The notes under the pieces: generated by a model
What the model was told of the DNA's origin: nothing
The model's database searches: none
Seen by the model: the letters and a program-made list of their open reading frames with translations, nothing else
In this document: positions 29,374 through 38,421 of the stretch, one piece after another
Layout: each line of letters begins with the position of its first letter
Position numbering within the stretch: the first letter of the stretch is position 1
Origin: Gracilaria gracilis
Lineage: Eukaryota > Rhodophyta > Florideophyceae > Gracilariales > Gracilariaceae
Assembly (NCBI GenBank): GCA_030374805.1
Contig: JARGSG010000057.1
Span: 372,001-436,000 of the forward strand
Reading direction: 5' to 3'
Length of the DNA stretch: 64,000 nt
Translations under genes and position numbers: made by a program

Positions 29374-30927
29374 ATGGCGTTCTGGAAATCAATACTCCCG
29401 CAATTGTTTCCTTTTGAAAGCGAGGAACCGGAATCATGTACACAACCGAACGTTCCGGAGAAAACCGAATTGCTGGGACCTCCGAAGACCATGAGTACAA
29501 TTGATTCTGACCGACGGCTTTTCCAAGCTCATCCGCAGAAAAACGATCCAGAAAGGTTGTTCTTCAACCAGACGAGCCAACTCACCAGTCATGGAAGTGT
29601 CGGACATCCAGCAGTTTTGGAAACCCTTTTGCGAGAACGAAGCTGTAAAACTGGCGAAGAAGCTTCTTTATACCACCATGTGGTTGAAGAAGTGTTCAGG
29701 CGAGAAATAATGATTGCTCTTGAAAGGATTGAACAACGTCGCAATCTACGAAACGATGACGACGTGAAGCTTATCGACAAGCAGGAAAAGACAATTGACT
29801 CCCTCAGGCACCAGCTTCGGGAATTGTCCGACGGAGCAAATGACACACGGGAAAGCGCAAGGCTTCTGGTTAAGGAGAAACATGAACTGATATGTGCATG
29901 TCGAGAGTATCGGGAGCAGAATAGTAAGCTGAACAACCAATTGGACGAACTTAACGCCGAGCACGAAATCCTAGGAGACAGAGTAATTGGCTGGACAAAG
30001 TTGTCGGAACAATGGGAAGCAAGAGCATTAGAGCTGCAAGAAGCCAAGGTCATAGCACAAGCAAGAGTTCTCCGAGCAGAGCAAAAGGCTGAACTTGCTG
30101 AATTGCGAGCAGAGCATGCAAAGTCACAGTCTAGGATAATGGACAAGCGGTTAAAGGAGGCCAAGTCTTCCTCAAATGTTGTTTGTCAGCGAGTTGAAGA
30201 ACTGCGAAAGTTGCACGCTGGAATCTTGCGGAATCTTGCCAACCAATCCCCGAGGTCTGGTCGACACATGTCCGAAAGTCCAACTCGGTTCATTGGCAAG
30301 GGATATAAGGCTATACGTCGACTTTGGGTATCTATTCCTCTTCCGAAGAACCGCGACCCTGTTCCAGCAGAAACTATGCAACGAATGGAAGACGGCGATG
30401 AAACAACCAACGTGGGATCAGTGGAAGATAAGGACAGTACTGGCGTTAAAACTCAAACGGGCCCCATGCCCAAGCACTTGGGGTTCGGTCACGTTTTCTC
30501 TATGAACATTCCGACGGAGCAGAACAACCAATTGGATGCTTGTGGCAATCCTCCGCTGGATCCTGTCGCACAAACGCTTAGGGCACTGGAGGCGAATCTG
30601 ATATACCTACGAGAAGTTGTTCAAAGCAAACAACACGAAGTAGATAGATTGCATGGGGAGTTACAGGCAGTTGCGAGTCAATCAAACACATTTGAGCGAC
30701 GTTTAAGCGAAGAGAGGCACAAAGTACAGGTAATGGAGCGCAACCGAGGGTTTCTCGATTCCAAAAGCTGTGTTCTCGCAACCTATCTAGATTCCAACGA
30801 CATCTGTGCGGCTTGTGTGAATGGCATCCTCCTAAAGCGTCGGTCCCGACAAGATGCATCATTGCGAGAGGATAGACCATGTAGGGAGACAAGTGTTGGT
30901 TTTTCTGGTGAAAGAGCCGTTCTTTGA
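29374..30927 (+). CDS. coiled-coil protein with retrotransposon-derived C-terminal tail
   Basis: A 517-residue protein of unknown function. Residues about 115-310 form a long heptad-rich coiled coil (KQEKTIDSLRHQLREL; LNNQLDELNAEHEIL), then a Ser/Pro-rich linker, then a second coiled coil at about 405-455. The composition resembles cytoskeletal, centrosomal or tethering proteins, but no family is recognisable. The last 15-20 codons (from about 30870) overlap a LINE tail in a different reading frame: the DNA around 30890-30960 aligns with 62510-62580. The original C-terminus was therefore probably replaced by a retrotransposon insertion. The start is the first ATG after a stop. Confidence 0.65.
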   Translation: MAFWKSILPQLFPFESEEPESCTQPNVPEKTELLGPPKTMSTIDSDRRLFQAHPQKNDPERLFFNQTSQLTSHGSVGHPAVLETLLRERSCKTGEEASLYHHVVEEVFRREIMIALERIEQRRNLRNDDDVKLIDKQEKTIDSLRHQLRELSDGANDTRESARLLVKEKHELICACREYREQNSKLNNQLDELNAEHEILGDRVIGWTKLSEQWEARALELQEAKVIAQARVLRAEQKAELAELRAEHAKSQSRIMDKRLKEAKSSSNVVCQRVEELRKLHAGILRNLANQSPRSGRHMSESPTRFIGKGYKAIRRLWVSIPLPKNRDPVPAETMQRMEDGDETTNVGSVEDKDSTGVKTQTGPMPKHLGFGHVFSMNIPTEQNNQLDACGNPPLDPVAQTLRALEANLIYLREVVQSKQHEVDRLHGELQAVASQSNTFERRLSEERHKVQVMERNRGFLDSKSCVLATYLDSNDICAACVNGILLKRRSRQDASLREDRPCRETSVGFSGERAVL

Positions 30928-30985
30928 ACAGAGACGCTCTGCACCTTTAGTAGTTCTAATAAAGCTACTATCTCTATAAACAGAT
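30870..30985 (+). mobile_element. LINE tail fragment overlapping the 3' end of the coiled-coil gene
   Basis: Nucleotide similarity to the LINE tail at 62510-62590, including the TTGAAC loop and the AAAGCTA end, but with the hairpin arms degraded (30914-30939). The host gene reads it out of the element's frame and stops within it. Confidence 0.6.
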
Positions 30986-31139
30986 GTATATACAATGTGT
31001 ACGAAAGAATGCTGTTGTGGTTCGACGGAGTTCTCTCACAAGCAAAGAATACGGATTGTCCATTACCCGTGCTCTTTTCTTATTGTTTTGTTTCTTCATT
31101 CTTCTTCTTCGCTTTTTTCACTTCATGCTCCAACTGATA

Positions 31140-31180
31140 CTCTTCTTCCTCTTTAGTGTGGTCCGCTAGATATTCGTTTG
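31140..31180 (-). mobile_element. LINE-derived short block, minus strand
   Basis: Reads TAGCGGACCACACTAAAGAG and an A/G-rich tail on the minus strand, matching the blocks at 6636, 31310 and 31710. A pyrimidine-rich stretch (plus strand 31060-31150) is its tail. Confidence 0.55.
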
Positions 31181-31294
31181 AGGGTAAACGTTGTTACGTT
31201 CGAATGTAAAAAAATGTGGTTTCGGGAAACCGAAACCTTTCCCTTAGAGAAGTATATTGTAAGTGGCCTTCTTTGAAAGAGAGGGCTAAATAGT

Positions 31295-31540
31295 ACTTCC
31301 ATTAGTGCTTCGAAATAAGGAGCACTGGGCCACACTAAAGAAAAAGAAGAAGTGGCTTTTTCACAACTATAGATATGTTGTGCATATAGTATATGTGTAT
31401 GCTATGTACCGCTTTCACATCCGCTTGGCACACGCCTTTCAGGAAACAAAGTACTATCCAAGTGCCGCCAGGGAATATTGAACGACGTTGACCGTGGTAT
31501 TCTGTTAGTTCCGTACGAACGTCAAAAATAACTTGGATCA
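31295..31540 (+). mobile_element. LINE C-terminal fragment
   Basis: Holds the AATAAGGAGCACTGGGCCAC block followed by an AAAGAAAAAGAAGAAG stretch, then about 120 bp later a decayed Cys knuckle region (CRQGILNDVDRGILL). The order and spacing are as in the 6600-6975 copy. Confidence 0.6.
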
Positions 31541-31689
31541 CGTGTTGTTCCGATTTCCGCTGACGAATGTCTCGTGGAGGAACGAGCTGCCTGTCGGGGG
31601 AAAGTAAAGATAAAAGATAAAAGGTGATAGAAATGAGTACACAATGATGGCCTTCAAAGGTTTGGATTTTTGAGTAGAAGGCTGTATGT

Positions 31690-31960
31690 AGATAATATAG
31701 CTCCTGGTACTAGAATAAGGAGTAGCGGACCGCACTTAAGGACAAGTAGATTCTGCAATGCACTGTGGGGATCACGTCAAGAAGAATTTGGCTACCACCC
31801 CCTAAAGATCGTCGAGACTCCGTCTACAACTTGTAGACATCATTCAAAATGGACTGGAGAAATGCTGGTTTATGTAATGGGAGAGCGTTTCTCTGAACAG
31901 AAACGCTCCGCGATTAGTAAAGCTGTTGCACCCTTAAAAAAGAGCGAGAACAATACATGG
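31690..31960 (+). mobile_element. LINE C-terminal fragment with intact 3' hairpin
   Basis: Carries the GAATAAGGAGTAGCGGACCG block and, at 31883-31908, the best-preserved hairpin of the family: arms GAGCGTTTCT and AGAAACGCTC, loop CTGAAC. In-frame stops show that it is dead. Confidence 0.65.
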
Positions 31961-32932
31961 AGTTGTAAAGCCATCGTCAGCAATTCAAAGTCTTCCAATT
32001 GTTCACAGGAGTACATACAGCCAGGGGCTTCGCGCATAGTTTCTTCTTGAGTTTAGATACTAGTCTCAATTCCTAGGGTTGCATGGGATGAATGAATCAG
32101 GCTAAAGTAAATCTATCTATGTAGTATTTGCTTTTGCAATGCCTTTCAAAGAGAGAAGGTTACCTCTTTAAAGCGCGCTCTATTGCAAAAGAAGAGAACT
32201 CAACATGTCTATAAGATGAAAAATGGATTAACCGATAACCCTTGGTGTTATCTGTTAATGGACGTCTAACTGCATTTGATTCTGCTCCATTGCGCTATAC
32301 TTCGCTGCAATGAAGTGGAATCGTGCAAGACTTCTACCTATACCGCAATATGATTATTTGTCGGACGACAACAGCTGGCTCGTCCTTTTGATACAGGTAA
32401 GAGGGGCAATGACGTGGCAATCAGGAAATAGATGGGGCAAAGTTTGTACAAGCAAGAAGATGAATCCGTCAAGGCACTCGTCCTATTAATACGAGGCCAG
32501 TTTGCCCCGCTTCTTAACTGGATTCAGTAGACACTACTAGACAAGAAGGTTCTTGCGTATACCAACTCAGACAGAAGCACGTTCCAATGGGGCAGCTCTT
32601 ATTCTCCGACCAGCTGAGACGAATTGTTTGTCCCAGTCAGACATATTCGTTTAGAAGCATCAAGCAATTGAAATAAAAAAACCGAACCACTAAAACATGA
32701 AAAGAGCAACGGAGCACATAATATGTTATTGCGTTCTAATCATGCTGCGATTTGTAAATTGCTGCGCCGTGAACTGATGAAATGGACGGTGCTAGATACT
32801 CGGCAGTACAGAAAGAACCTCAAACAGAATCCGAAGGTGACTGCGCGAAACTGAAAAAGATTGCCCAGGCGTGTTGGCGGGCGGAAGTGTGGAGGAAGTA
32901 GAGCACTTGGTTGCTACTGATAGGCTACAAGG
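31961..32932. other. intergenic, no gene seen
   Basis: About 970 bp, AT-richer than the genes, with no long frame and no recognisable repeat. It precedes the START-like gene. Confidence 0.4.
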
Positions 32933-33514
32933 ATGGTGTCTCCGTTTCGGATAAGTATCATTCTTGATATCAGGCGAGATGCTCTTTGGAAAGTTCGGGC
33001 GACTAAAGCATTCATGAACTTCTTGATGCTAAATGGAGCAGTAAAACGCATGGACAGTATCGAGGATGAAAGGACGAGGAGCTCGTCAGTGAAAAGTCGT
33101 ACGCTATTATACGTGCCTGCAAATGTGAACATTCCTGAAGTAATTAGCTCAATAGTGGGCGATTCGTACATCGAAATCCGTGATGTCCAGACGTGGGATG
33201 AATCCCGTCCTTTCCGTCAAAAATCTGTGATCCGGCCGTGTATCATGGGGGATGTTGTTTGCACGAAGTTGACCCTGACTGTTGATGAAGTGGAGGGTGA
33301 CAAGTCGCGGTGCGTTCATACAATAGAGGGGGAATGCAATGTGGCAGTCCCGTGGTTGGGACCGTTTGTGGAACAGGCAATCATCAGCAACATGCACGCG
33401 TTTTATGAAACATACAACGAGCACGTGAAGGGGTTTGTGAAGATGGCGACAACAAAATATGGCGACGGAAGCTTGGCAAGTTTAGATAAGGCTGTGGAGG
33501 AGCTGACGAGGTGA
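32933..33514 (+). CDS. START-like/SRPBCC-fold lipid-binding protein (193 aa)
   Basis: A 193-residue protein whose strand order fits the START-like (SRPBCC) fold. The N-terminus (FRISIILDIRRDALWKVR) matches a first strand and helix. Long middle strands follow (MGDVVCTKLTLTVDEVEGDKSRCVHTIEGECNVAVPWLG). A C-terminal helix (VEQAIISNMHAFYETYNEHVKGFVKM) would close a hydrophobic cavity. The pattern G-x-C-x-V-x-V-P-x-L-G before a VE-containing helix is typical of cavity-forming members, including VASt- and DUF2505-like ones. No targeting peptide or membrane span is seen. The ligand is unknown, and the assignment is by pattern only. Confidence 0.6.
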   Translation: MVSPFRISIILDIRRDALWKVRATKAFMNFLMLNGAVKRMDSIEDERTRSSSVKSRTLLYVPANVNIPEVISSIVGDSYIEIRDVQTWDESRPFRQKSVIRPCIMGDVVCTKLTLTVDEVEGDKSRCVHTIEGECNVAVPWLGPFVEQAIISNMHAFYETYNEHVKGFVKMATTKYGDGSLASLDKAVEELTR

Positions 33515-33660
33515 CGTATCAAGGAGGGCTACCGTGTATCATACTGTACCGTCGGTACTTCAGCGCGGGATCTTGGATCTTCACAAGTCTTTTTGGTGTG
33601 GCGAAGATGGTGCGGTACGACCCGTACACTTTTCTCTACAAATGAAAAAATTTTCGTAGT

Positions 33661-33742
33661 TGACGGAGGTGGGATTTGAACCCACGCCTCACATGAGATT
33701 GCGGCCTAAACGCAACGCCTTAGACCACTCGGCCACCCCGCC
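33661..33742 (-). tRNA. tRNA-Leu(UAG)
   Basis: On the minus strand the 82 nt fold as a class II tRNA. The acceptor stem GGCGGGG pairs with CTCCGTC through two G-U wobbles, then discriminator A; the D arm is GGCCGAGTGGTCTAAGGC. A perfect anticodon stem TTGCG/CGCAA closes loop TTTAGGC (anticodon UAG, Leu). A long variable arm and T arm GTGGGTTCAAATCCCAC follow. There is no intron. A T6 run 3' of the gene is the likely RNA polymerase III terminator, and the D and T arms supply the internal A and B boxes. Confidence 0.96.
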
Positions 33743-34277
33743 CATTGGCTACGAAATGTAGTGTTTCGGGGCGAAATCAACAGTATATGTACGAAGACAA
33801 TTAGTAAGTGCACAATATTGATACGAAGGCCCAAGGCCGACCGCGTCGAGTAGATAACACCGTCACGATTCCACATCGCCTCCCTCCCCTCGAAGAGATC
33901 TTCCGCATGAGCATCCTGGACCATTAAGGCTTGTAGTTGCTTGAAAACCTATTCAAGTTGCCCGATCATCGGAAGCCCAATCACTGCTAATCATGCCTCA
34001 ATCGCCCTGAATCCATGCCTTGTTCCGTTCGGGAGCTTCGCATTGAGTCGAGTGCCTCAATCGCGTCTGAGCGTCCGAAAAGATCAATCACAGCCCATGA
34101 CGCTTACGATCACAGGACACGGTGTTAGGGTCCATCCCTGATTCACCCATACGCTTTGAGAAGCTTTATCAGATCAACGTCGGAGCAAACGGCGTCGGGA
34201 AAGTGATGACACAATCCATGCTAATACAGAGGTCAAGTTACCGCCTGACGAGCATATAATACAAAGTCTGATTCCCA
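33743..34277. other. intergenic, no gene seen
   Basis: About 535 bp between the tRNA gene and the Sec5 stop codon. Nothing recognised. Confidence 0.4.
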
Positions 34278-36776
34278 CTAATCTTCGTCGCTCTTAGAGG
34301 TCACCATGTTCCATGTCTCCTTAAAACACTCACAGATCATGGAGCAGTCTTGCAGTTCATTCTCCACAACGTCCTCCCTCAATGTATTCATATCAGCCAA
34401 GCTGAAACTGAATCCGTCTGCCAAAACCGCCTGTACAGCCCGTTCCTTCACTCTCGAAAACCCATCTAGAGAAGCCTGCAGACCACCGGTATCTGCGCTT
34501 GCTCCTTTCGTAACCATTCCTTGAATAAACATCACGTCCACCCACAACTGCGCCGCCCTATTATATGCAAGTTTATCTGTCCCCAAAGTCTTGAGCAGCG
34601 TCTGTCCAATGCCCGCAATCAACTTGATTACAATACCACCTAAAAGAGTAGGATGCGACGTCCGTTTCCCAGTGGTAATCATCACCAACGCCAGTCGCAG
34701 CACCAGTTCGCGAGCAGCTCTGGATACGCCACCGATCTTAATCGGCACTGTTCGACTAACAGAATCGTCCAACTTGTCATCTGGTTGCCTCACCAAAGCG
34801 CCTGCCATCCTGTGCAACGGCTCGAAGACAAGTGCCACATATGCCTTCAATGCCCTGTCCTTAATCTCGCCAATCCTGCGAGCAACATGATGCAACTGCC
34901 TTTGCGTAGCGCGCGAGTCGTATGGTGAGCCCAAGCCAGTCTTCCGCTCAAGGGCCTTCAACACGTTTTCAACCATCTCTGTACAACACACCGCCAATCG
35001 TAGAGCTGCAGTTTCATTATCCTTGTAATCCGTCATCATTCGTTCCACGATGCTGACAAACAGAAGCGGCGCTTGCACGCACGTCCGACACAATCGGTCC
35101 ACGCTAGGCGCCTCGGCACCATCTTGCCCTTCGTCCCCTTCTTTGTCTATATCTTCTGTGATGACAACGACATCGCCATCCACCTCCTTCGCTCGAACCC
35201 ATGCCGTGTCGACCTGAACAAGCGCCTCCACCACCACTGCGCGCAAGAATTTGGCCGATGACGCTCCAACCGTATTGTGATGCACTTCATGAGACGCCAA
35301 CCTCTCCGTGCCGTGCCGCACCGCGCGCGTAAGCGACTGCAAGAATGCGGCGGTCACAGAGTTGCTAACCCGTTCCAGGGTGGCGACAGACGCGTCCGGG
35401 ATGCGCAGCTCCTCCACCGCCTTCTTGCGCGTGCTCGAAATCTCATTCACAATCGGCCTGGTGATGACACTCACGTCATGCATGACATCCTCCCGTATCA
35501 GCCGCGCATACATATCACACAAGCGGGTAAGGTGAGAATCGACGACCCGTATCCATCGATCGTGTTCTGCAAGCAGGCGACCCAACCTCCACACGTGCGC
35601 CAGCGCCACATGCAATCCGTCACTCGCGCTGGTGACCAAGTCATGGAGTTCGGTATCGGTGTGAGTATCTTCGGAGAGCAGAGAGGGCAACTCAGCGGCG
35701 GCAATAGCAGCGTTGAGCGCGTTCTCCGCGGTGTGTATGCGGCGCGACAGAATGGACGTCAACTTTTGCTCGTTGTTGACAGAAAACAGCGCGGCGACCA
35801 AGCGGGAAGTATCGGCGTTAGAAGTATGAACATTAGACAATCGTTGCACAATCTCATTAAGAAGAAGCTGAAAGCCTTGGTGAATGTCGTCGCGAAGCAC
35901 CTGCAACGACTGCGGCGGCTGCGCAGCGAGCCAAGAATTGGCCCTGGAATAGTCGGCAAGCGCATCCTCAATGGTGGTAACGCTTTGATTGGCGGCTGAA
36001 CGCAGCGTGTTTCCCAGCGAGAATAGCCACTCGTAGCGCTTATACACGGTGAGCGCGGCGTGCAGACGCTCCAGCTTGGTCTCTCGCTGCAGCAAGTCAT
36101 CGTAGCGATTGCGCAAGGTGTTCTCGGCGCGAAGAAAGCGGGTGCGACAGTGCACAGCCGACGTGCGATCGGTGAACGGCGACATGTGGGCGGTGGATTG
36201 CTTGGCCAGTTCAAAATGGGCGTGAACATAAGTAGCAAACACATACTTTTGCTCGCGATATCGTTCCTTCTGCGCGTGCAACTTTTGCTGCAGCTGCGCC
36301 AACACATTCTTGCCCTGCCTGAGCTGCAGCGAACTGGAGTGCGCATGAACGGTGGCCAGATACTGCGCCGGCTCAAACAGCGAGCTGGAAGGGTTGATGA
36401 CAGACGGAGCGCAAGCGAGCGGGAAAGCGGGCTTGGCCACGAGCTGTCGGCGCGCGAGCGAGCCGTCCAGCGCGTCCACCCTGCCCAGCCCCAGCAGATC
36501 GTCGAACAAAGCGTCCGTGCGCAGCGCGGGCTGCGACGCGTGTGGCGCGCGACGCAGCGACGACGGCGACGACTGCGGATCATCGCGTCGCACGGGCGGG
36601 CGTTGCGGCGCGCGTTCGCCGCGCAGCTCCGAAGGCGGCGGCTGCGTGAGGTATCGGTGCGGCGCCTGTGTGAACGAACGCACCTGCGTGACGAACTGCG
36701 GCGGATCCGAGCACAGGCGCACGTTGGCCAACGCCTCGGACACCTCCGCCCACGTCGACGGCTCGAACGGCGCCAT
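34278..36776 (-). CDS. SEC5: exocyst complex subunit Sec5 (EXOC2)
   Basis: An 832-residue protein resembling Sec5, a subunit of the exocyst that tethers secretory vesicles at the plasma membrane. The first 110 residues are Pro/Arg/Ser-rich and variable. The conserved part begins near residue 125 with the family pattern FEPAQYLATVHAHSSSLQL, a Lys-rich helix, a FATYVHAHFELAKQS segment, and the helical stretch from the RTRFLRAENTLRNRYDDLL region to the YKRYEWLFSLGNTLRS helix. The remainder is helical-bundle sequence, as in CATCHR tethers. The start ATG is followed by a coherent N-terminus. GC content rises sharply towards the gene's 5' end, which borders the GC-rich block. Confidence 0.75.
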   Translation of the reverse strand: MAPFEPSTWAEVSEALANVRLCSDPPQFVTQVRSFTQAPHRYLTQPPPSELRGERAPQRPPVRRDDPQSSPSSLRRAPHASQPALRTDALFDDLLGLGRVDALDGSLARRQLVAKPAFPLACAPSVINPSSSLFEPAQYLATVHAHSSSLQLRQGKNVLAQLQQKLHAQKERYREQKYVFATYVHAHFELAKQSTAHMSPFTDRTSAVHCRTRFLRAENTLRNRYDDLLQRETKLERLHAALTVYKRYEWLFSLGNTLRSAANQSVTTIEDALADYSRANSWLAAQPPQSLQVLRDDIHQGFQLLLNEIVQRLSNVHTSNADTSRLVAALFSVNNEQKLTSILSRRIHTAENALNAAIAAAELPSLLSEDTHTDTELHDLVTSASDGLHVALAHVWRLGRLLAEHDRWIRVVDSHLTRLCDMYARLIREDVMHDVSVITRPIVNEISSTRKKAVEELRIPDASVATLERVSNSVTAAFLQSLTRAVRHGTERLASHEVHHNTVGASSAKFLRAVVVEALVQVDTAWVRAKEVDGDVVVITEDIDKEGDEGQDGAEAPSVDRLCRTCVQAPLLFVSIVERMMTDYKDNETAALRLAVCCTEMVENVLKALERKTGLGSPYDSRATQRQLHHVARRIGEIKDRALKAYVALVFEPLHRMAGALVRQPDDKLDDSVSRTVPIKIGGVSRAARELVLRLALVMITTGKRTSHPTLLGGIVIKLIAGIGQTLLKTLGTDKLAYNRAAQLWVDVMFIQGMVTKGASADTGGLQASLDGFSRVKERAVQAVLADGFSFSLADMNTLREDVVENELQDCSMICECFKETWNMVTSKSDED

Positions 36777-37158
36777 CGGCGCGCGCGGTGGCGATCGATC
36801 GCCAGCGCACCCGTTGAATCTACACTACGAAGGTAACTTTACGTAGATAGATATCGCAAGTTACCAGGGGTAGTTCGAACAGGAGCTGGGCGAGTCGCCA
36901 GTGCGACACTGTGAAGCTGAGCGGTCGTTTCACGAAGGGCGCCCCCGCCACGTCACCGACGTAGCGCGTGTGGCGTGCCACGCGTCCAGCGCGCAGCGCT
37001 GTGCGCCAGTTGCCGCCACCGACATCGCCGCGACCAGTCAGTCCAGTGGGGCGAGCGCGTCGCAGTCCACCGCCCCCCCCCCCCTGTGAAGGCGGTGGCT
37101 GTGTGACGGCGCCCGACACCCCACCCGCACCGCAGCCGCGCGCACCGCATCGTCGCAA
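36777..37158. promoter_or_regulatory. divergent region Sec5/DHHC with poly-C tract
   Basis: About 380 bp, very GC-rich, between two divergent starts. A run of 12 C lies at 37073-37084, about 75 bp before the DHHC start codon. Confidence 0.45.
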
Positions 37159-38205
37159 ATGGGACTGCAGGCGCGCGCGTCGACGCTGGCGCGCTGGCGC
37201 GCGCGCGTCCGCGTGCTGCTGCGCACGCTGTACCCCGCGTTCGCGCTGCGGCGCGGCGTGGCGCGCCCGCTGTCGCTGCTGTCCGTGGCGTTCGTGCTGA
37301 GCCTGGTGGCCATGGGCACGTACTTGGTGGTGCCGGTGTCGCTGCTGCCGCAGCTGCAGCGTCGGCCGGCGCTCACGCTCTTTCAACTGGCGCTGTTTTC
37401 GTGGTGCGTGCTCTGCACGCTGCTGTCGTACTTGCTGACGGCGCTCGCGGCGCCGGGCAAGGTGCCCGATGCGTGGCGCCCGCGCGAGTGGGTCAAGCTT
37501 GGCGCCGGCAAAAACGCCGCGGCCGTGCGCGCTGGCAGCGGTGCTGCTGCGCCAGGCGGCGCTGCAGGCGGCGACGGCGCAGCCTCCGCCGCAGTTCCCG
37601 TGGCGCCGGGTGCGCTGTTTGCGGCCGGCACGGCGATGGTACGTCCCAACGGGCGCTATCGCTTCTGCGCGTTTTGTAACGTGTTCAAGCCGGATCGCGC
37701 GCATCACTGCTCGTCGTGTCAGGAGTGCGTGCTGCTGATGGATCACCACTGCCCGTTCACCGGCAACTCTTGCATCGGCTTTCTCAATCGCAAGTTCTTC
37801 GTGCTGTTTCTGTACTACGCCACGCTGTCGTGCACGCTGGTGGCCACACTGACGCCGAGCGCCATCGTGCGCCGGCTGCAAGCGCTCGACGAGCGGCCGA
37901 GCGCGTCCGCGTTGGTGTCGGTGATCGTGCAGATGATGGCGTACATGATGTGCGCGCTGCACGCGTTGGTGCTGGCGCCCTTCTCGCTGTTCCACACATA
38001 CCTGGTGCTGAAGAACCGCACCACAATCGAGAAGGAGGAGATGACGCCGCCGTCGCAGCTGGAGGCGCTGCGCCGCTCCGACCGCGGCTGGCTCGGCAAC
38101 TGGAAGGCCACCTTTGGCGCATCGCCGCTGCTGTGGTTCGTGCCCGTCTCATACGGGCGCGTGGGCGACGGCACCAGCTGGGCCCGCAATGACGACGCCG
38201 TGTAG
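37159..38205 (+). CDS. DHHC-type protein S-palmitoyltransferase
   Basis: A 348-residue integral membrane enzyme that attaches palmitate to cysteines of target proteins. Two hydrophobic spans lie at about residues 38-60 and 75-100. The cytosolic Cys-rich domain is at about 167-215: FCAFCNVFKPDRAHHCSSCQECVLLMDHHCPFTGNSCIG in order, with the catalytic DHHC intact. Two more spans follow (about 215-235 and 252-275), then the NRTTIEKEE segment corresponding to the TTxE motif. An Ala/Gly-rich loop lies before the Cys-rich domain. Third codon positions are almost all G or C, unlike genes outside 35-42 kb. Confidence 0.94.
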   Translation: MGLQARASTLARWRARVRVLLRTLYPAFALRRGVARPLSLLSVAFVLSLVAMGTYLVVPVSLLPQLQRRPALTLFQLALFSWCVLCTLLSYLLTALAAPGKVPDAWRPREWVKLGAGKNAAAVRAGSGAAAPGGAAGGDGAASAAVPVAPGALFAAGTAMVRPNGRYRFCAFCNVFKPDRAHHCSSCQECVLLMDHHCPFTGNSCIGFLNRKFFVLFLYYATLSCTLVATLTPSAIVRRLQALDERPSASALVSVIVQMMAYMMCALHALVLAPFSLFHTYLVLKNRTTIEKEEMTPPSQLEALRRSDRGWLGNWKATFGASPLLWFVPVSYGRVGDGTSWARNDDAV

Positions 38206-38421
38206 CACCGCTGTAAGCTGTAAGCGAGCGGCCCGCTGTAAAGCGCGCAGCGCAGCGCGCAAAGTGCACCGAACTGATGAAGACGCGCACCCGATGGGCG
38301 CCAGCGCTGGCAGAACACCAACATTGAATGTGTGTGTAGATAGATATATAACTCATTCGTGCCGCCGCGCGCTCCCCCGCGAGCGCAGCGCGTCCTGTAC
38401 AGTAAGTTGTTGTTCCACGCA

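Noticed and set aside
35277-36846. Long plus-strand frames opposite the Sec5 gene
   Set aside because: GC-rich shadows with Arg/Gln-rich, non-conserved translations; the minus-strand frame matches Sec5.
36820-37995. 391-codon minus-strand frame opposite the DHHC gene
   Set aside because: Arg/His/Gln/Ala-rich translation typical of an antisense GC-rich frame; the plus strand encodes an intact DHHC enzyme.
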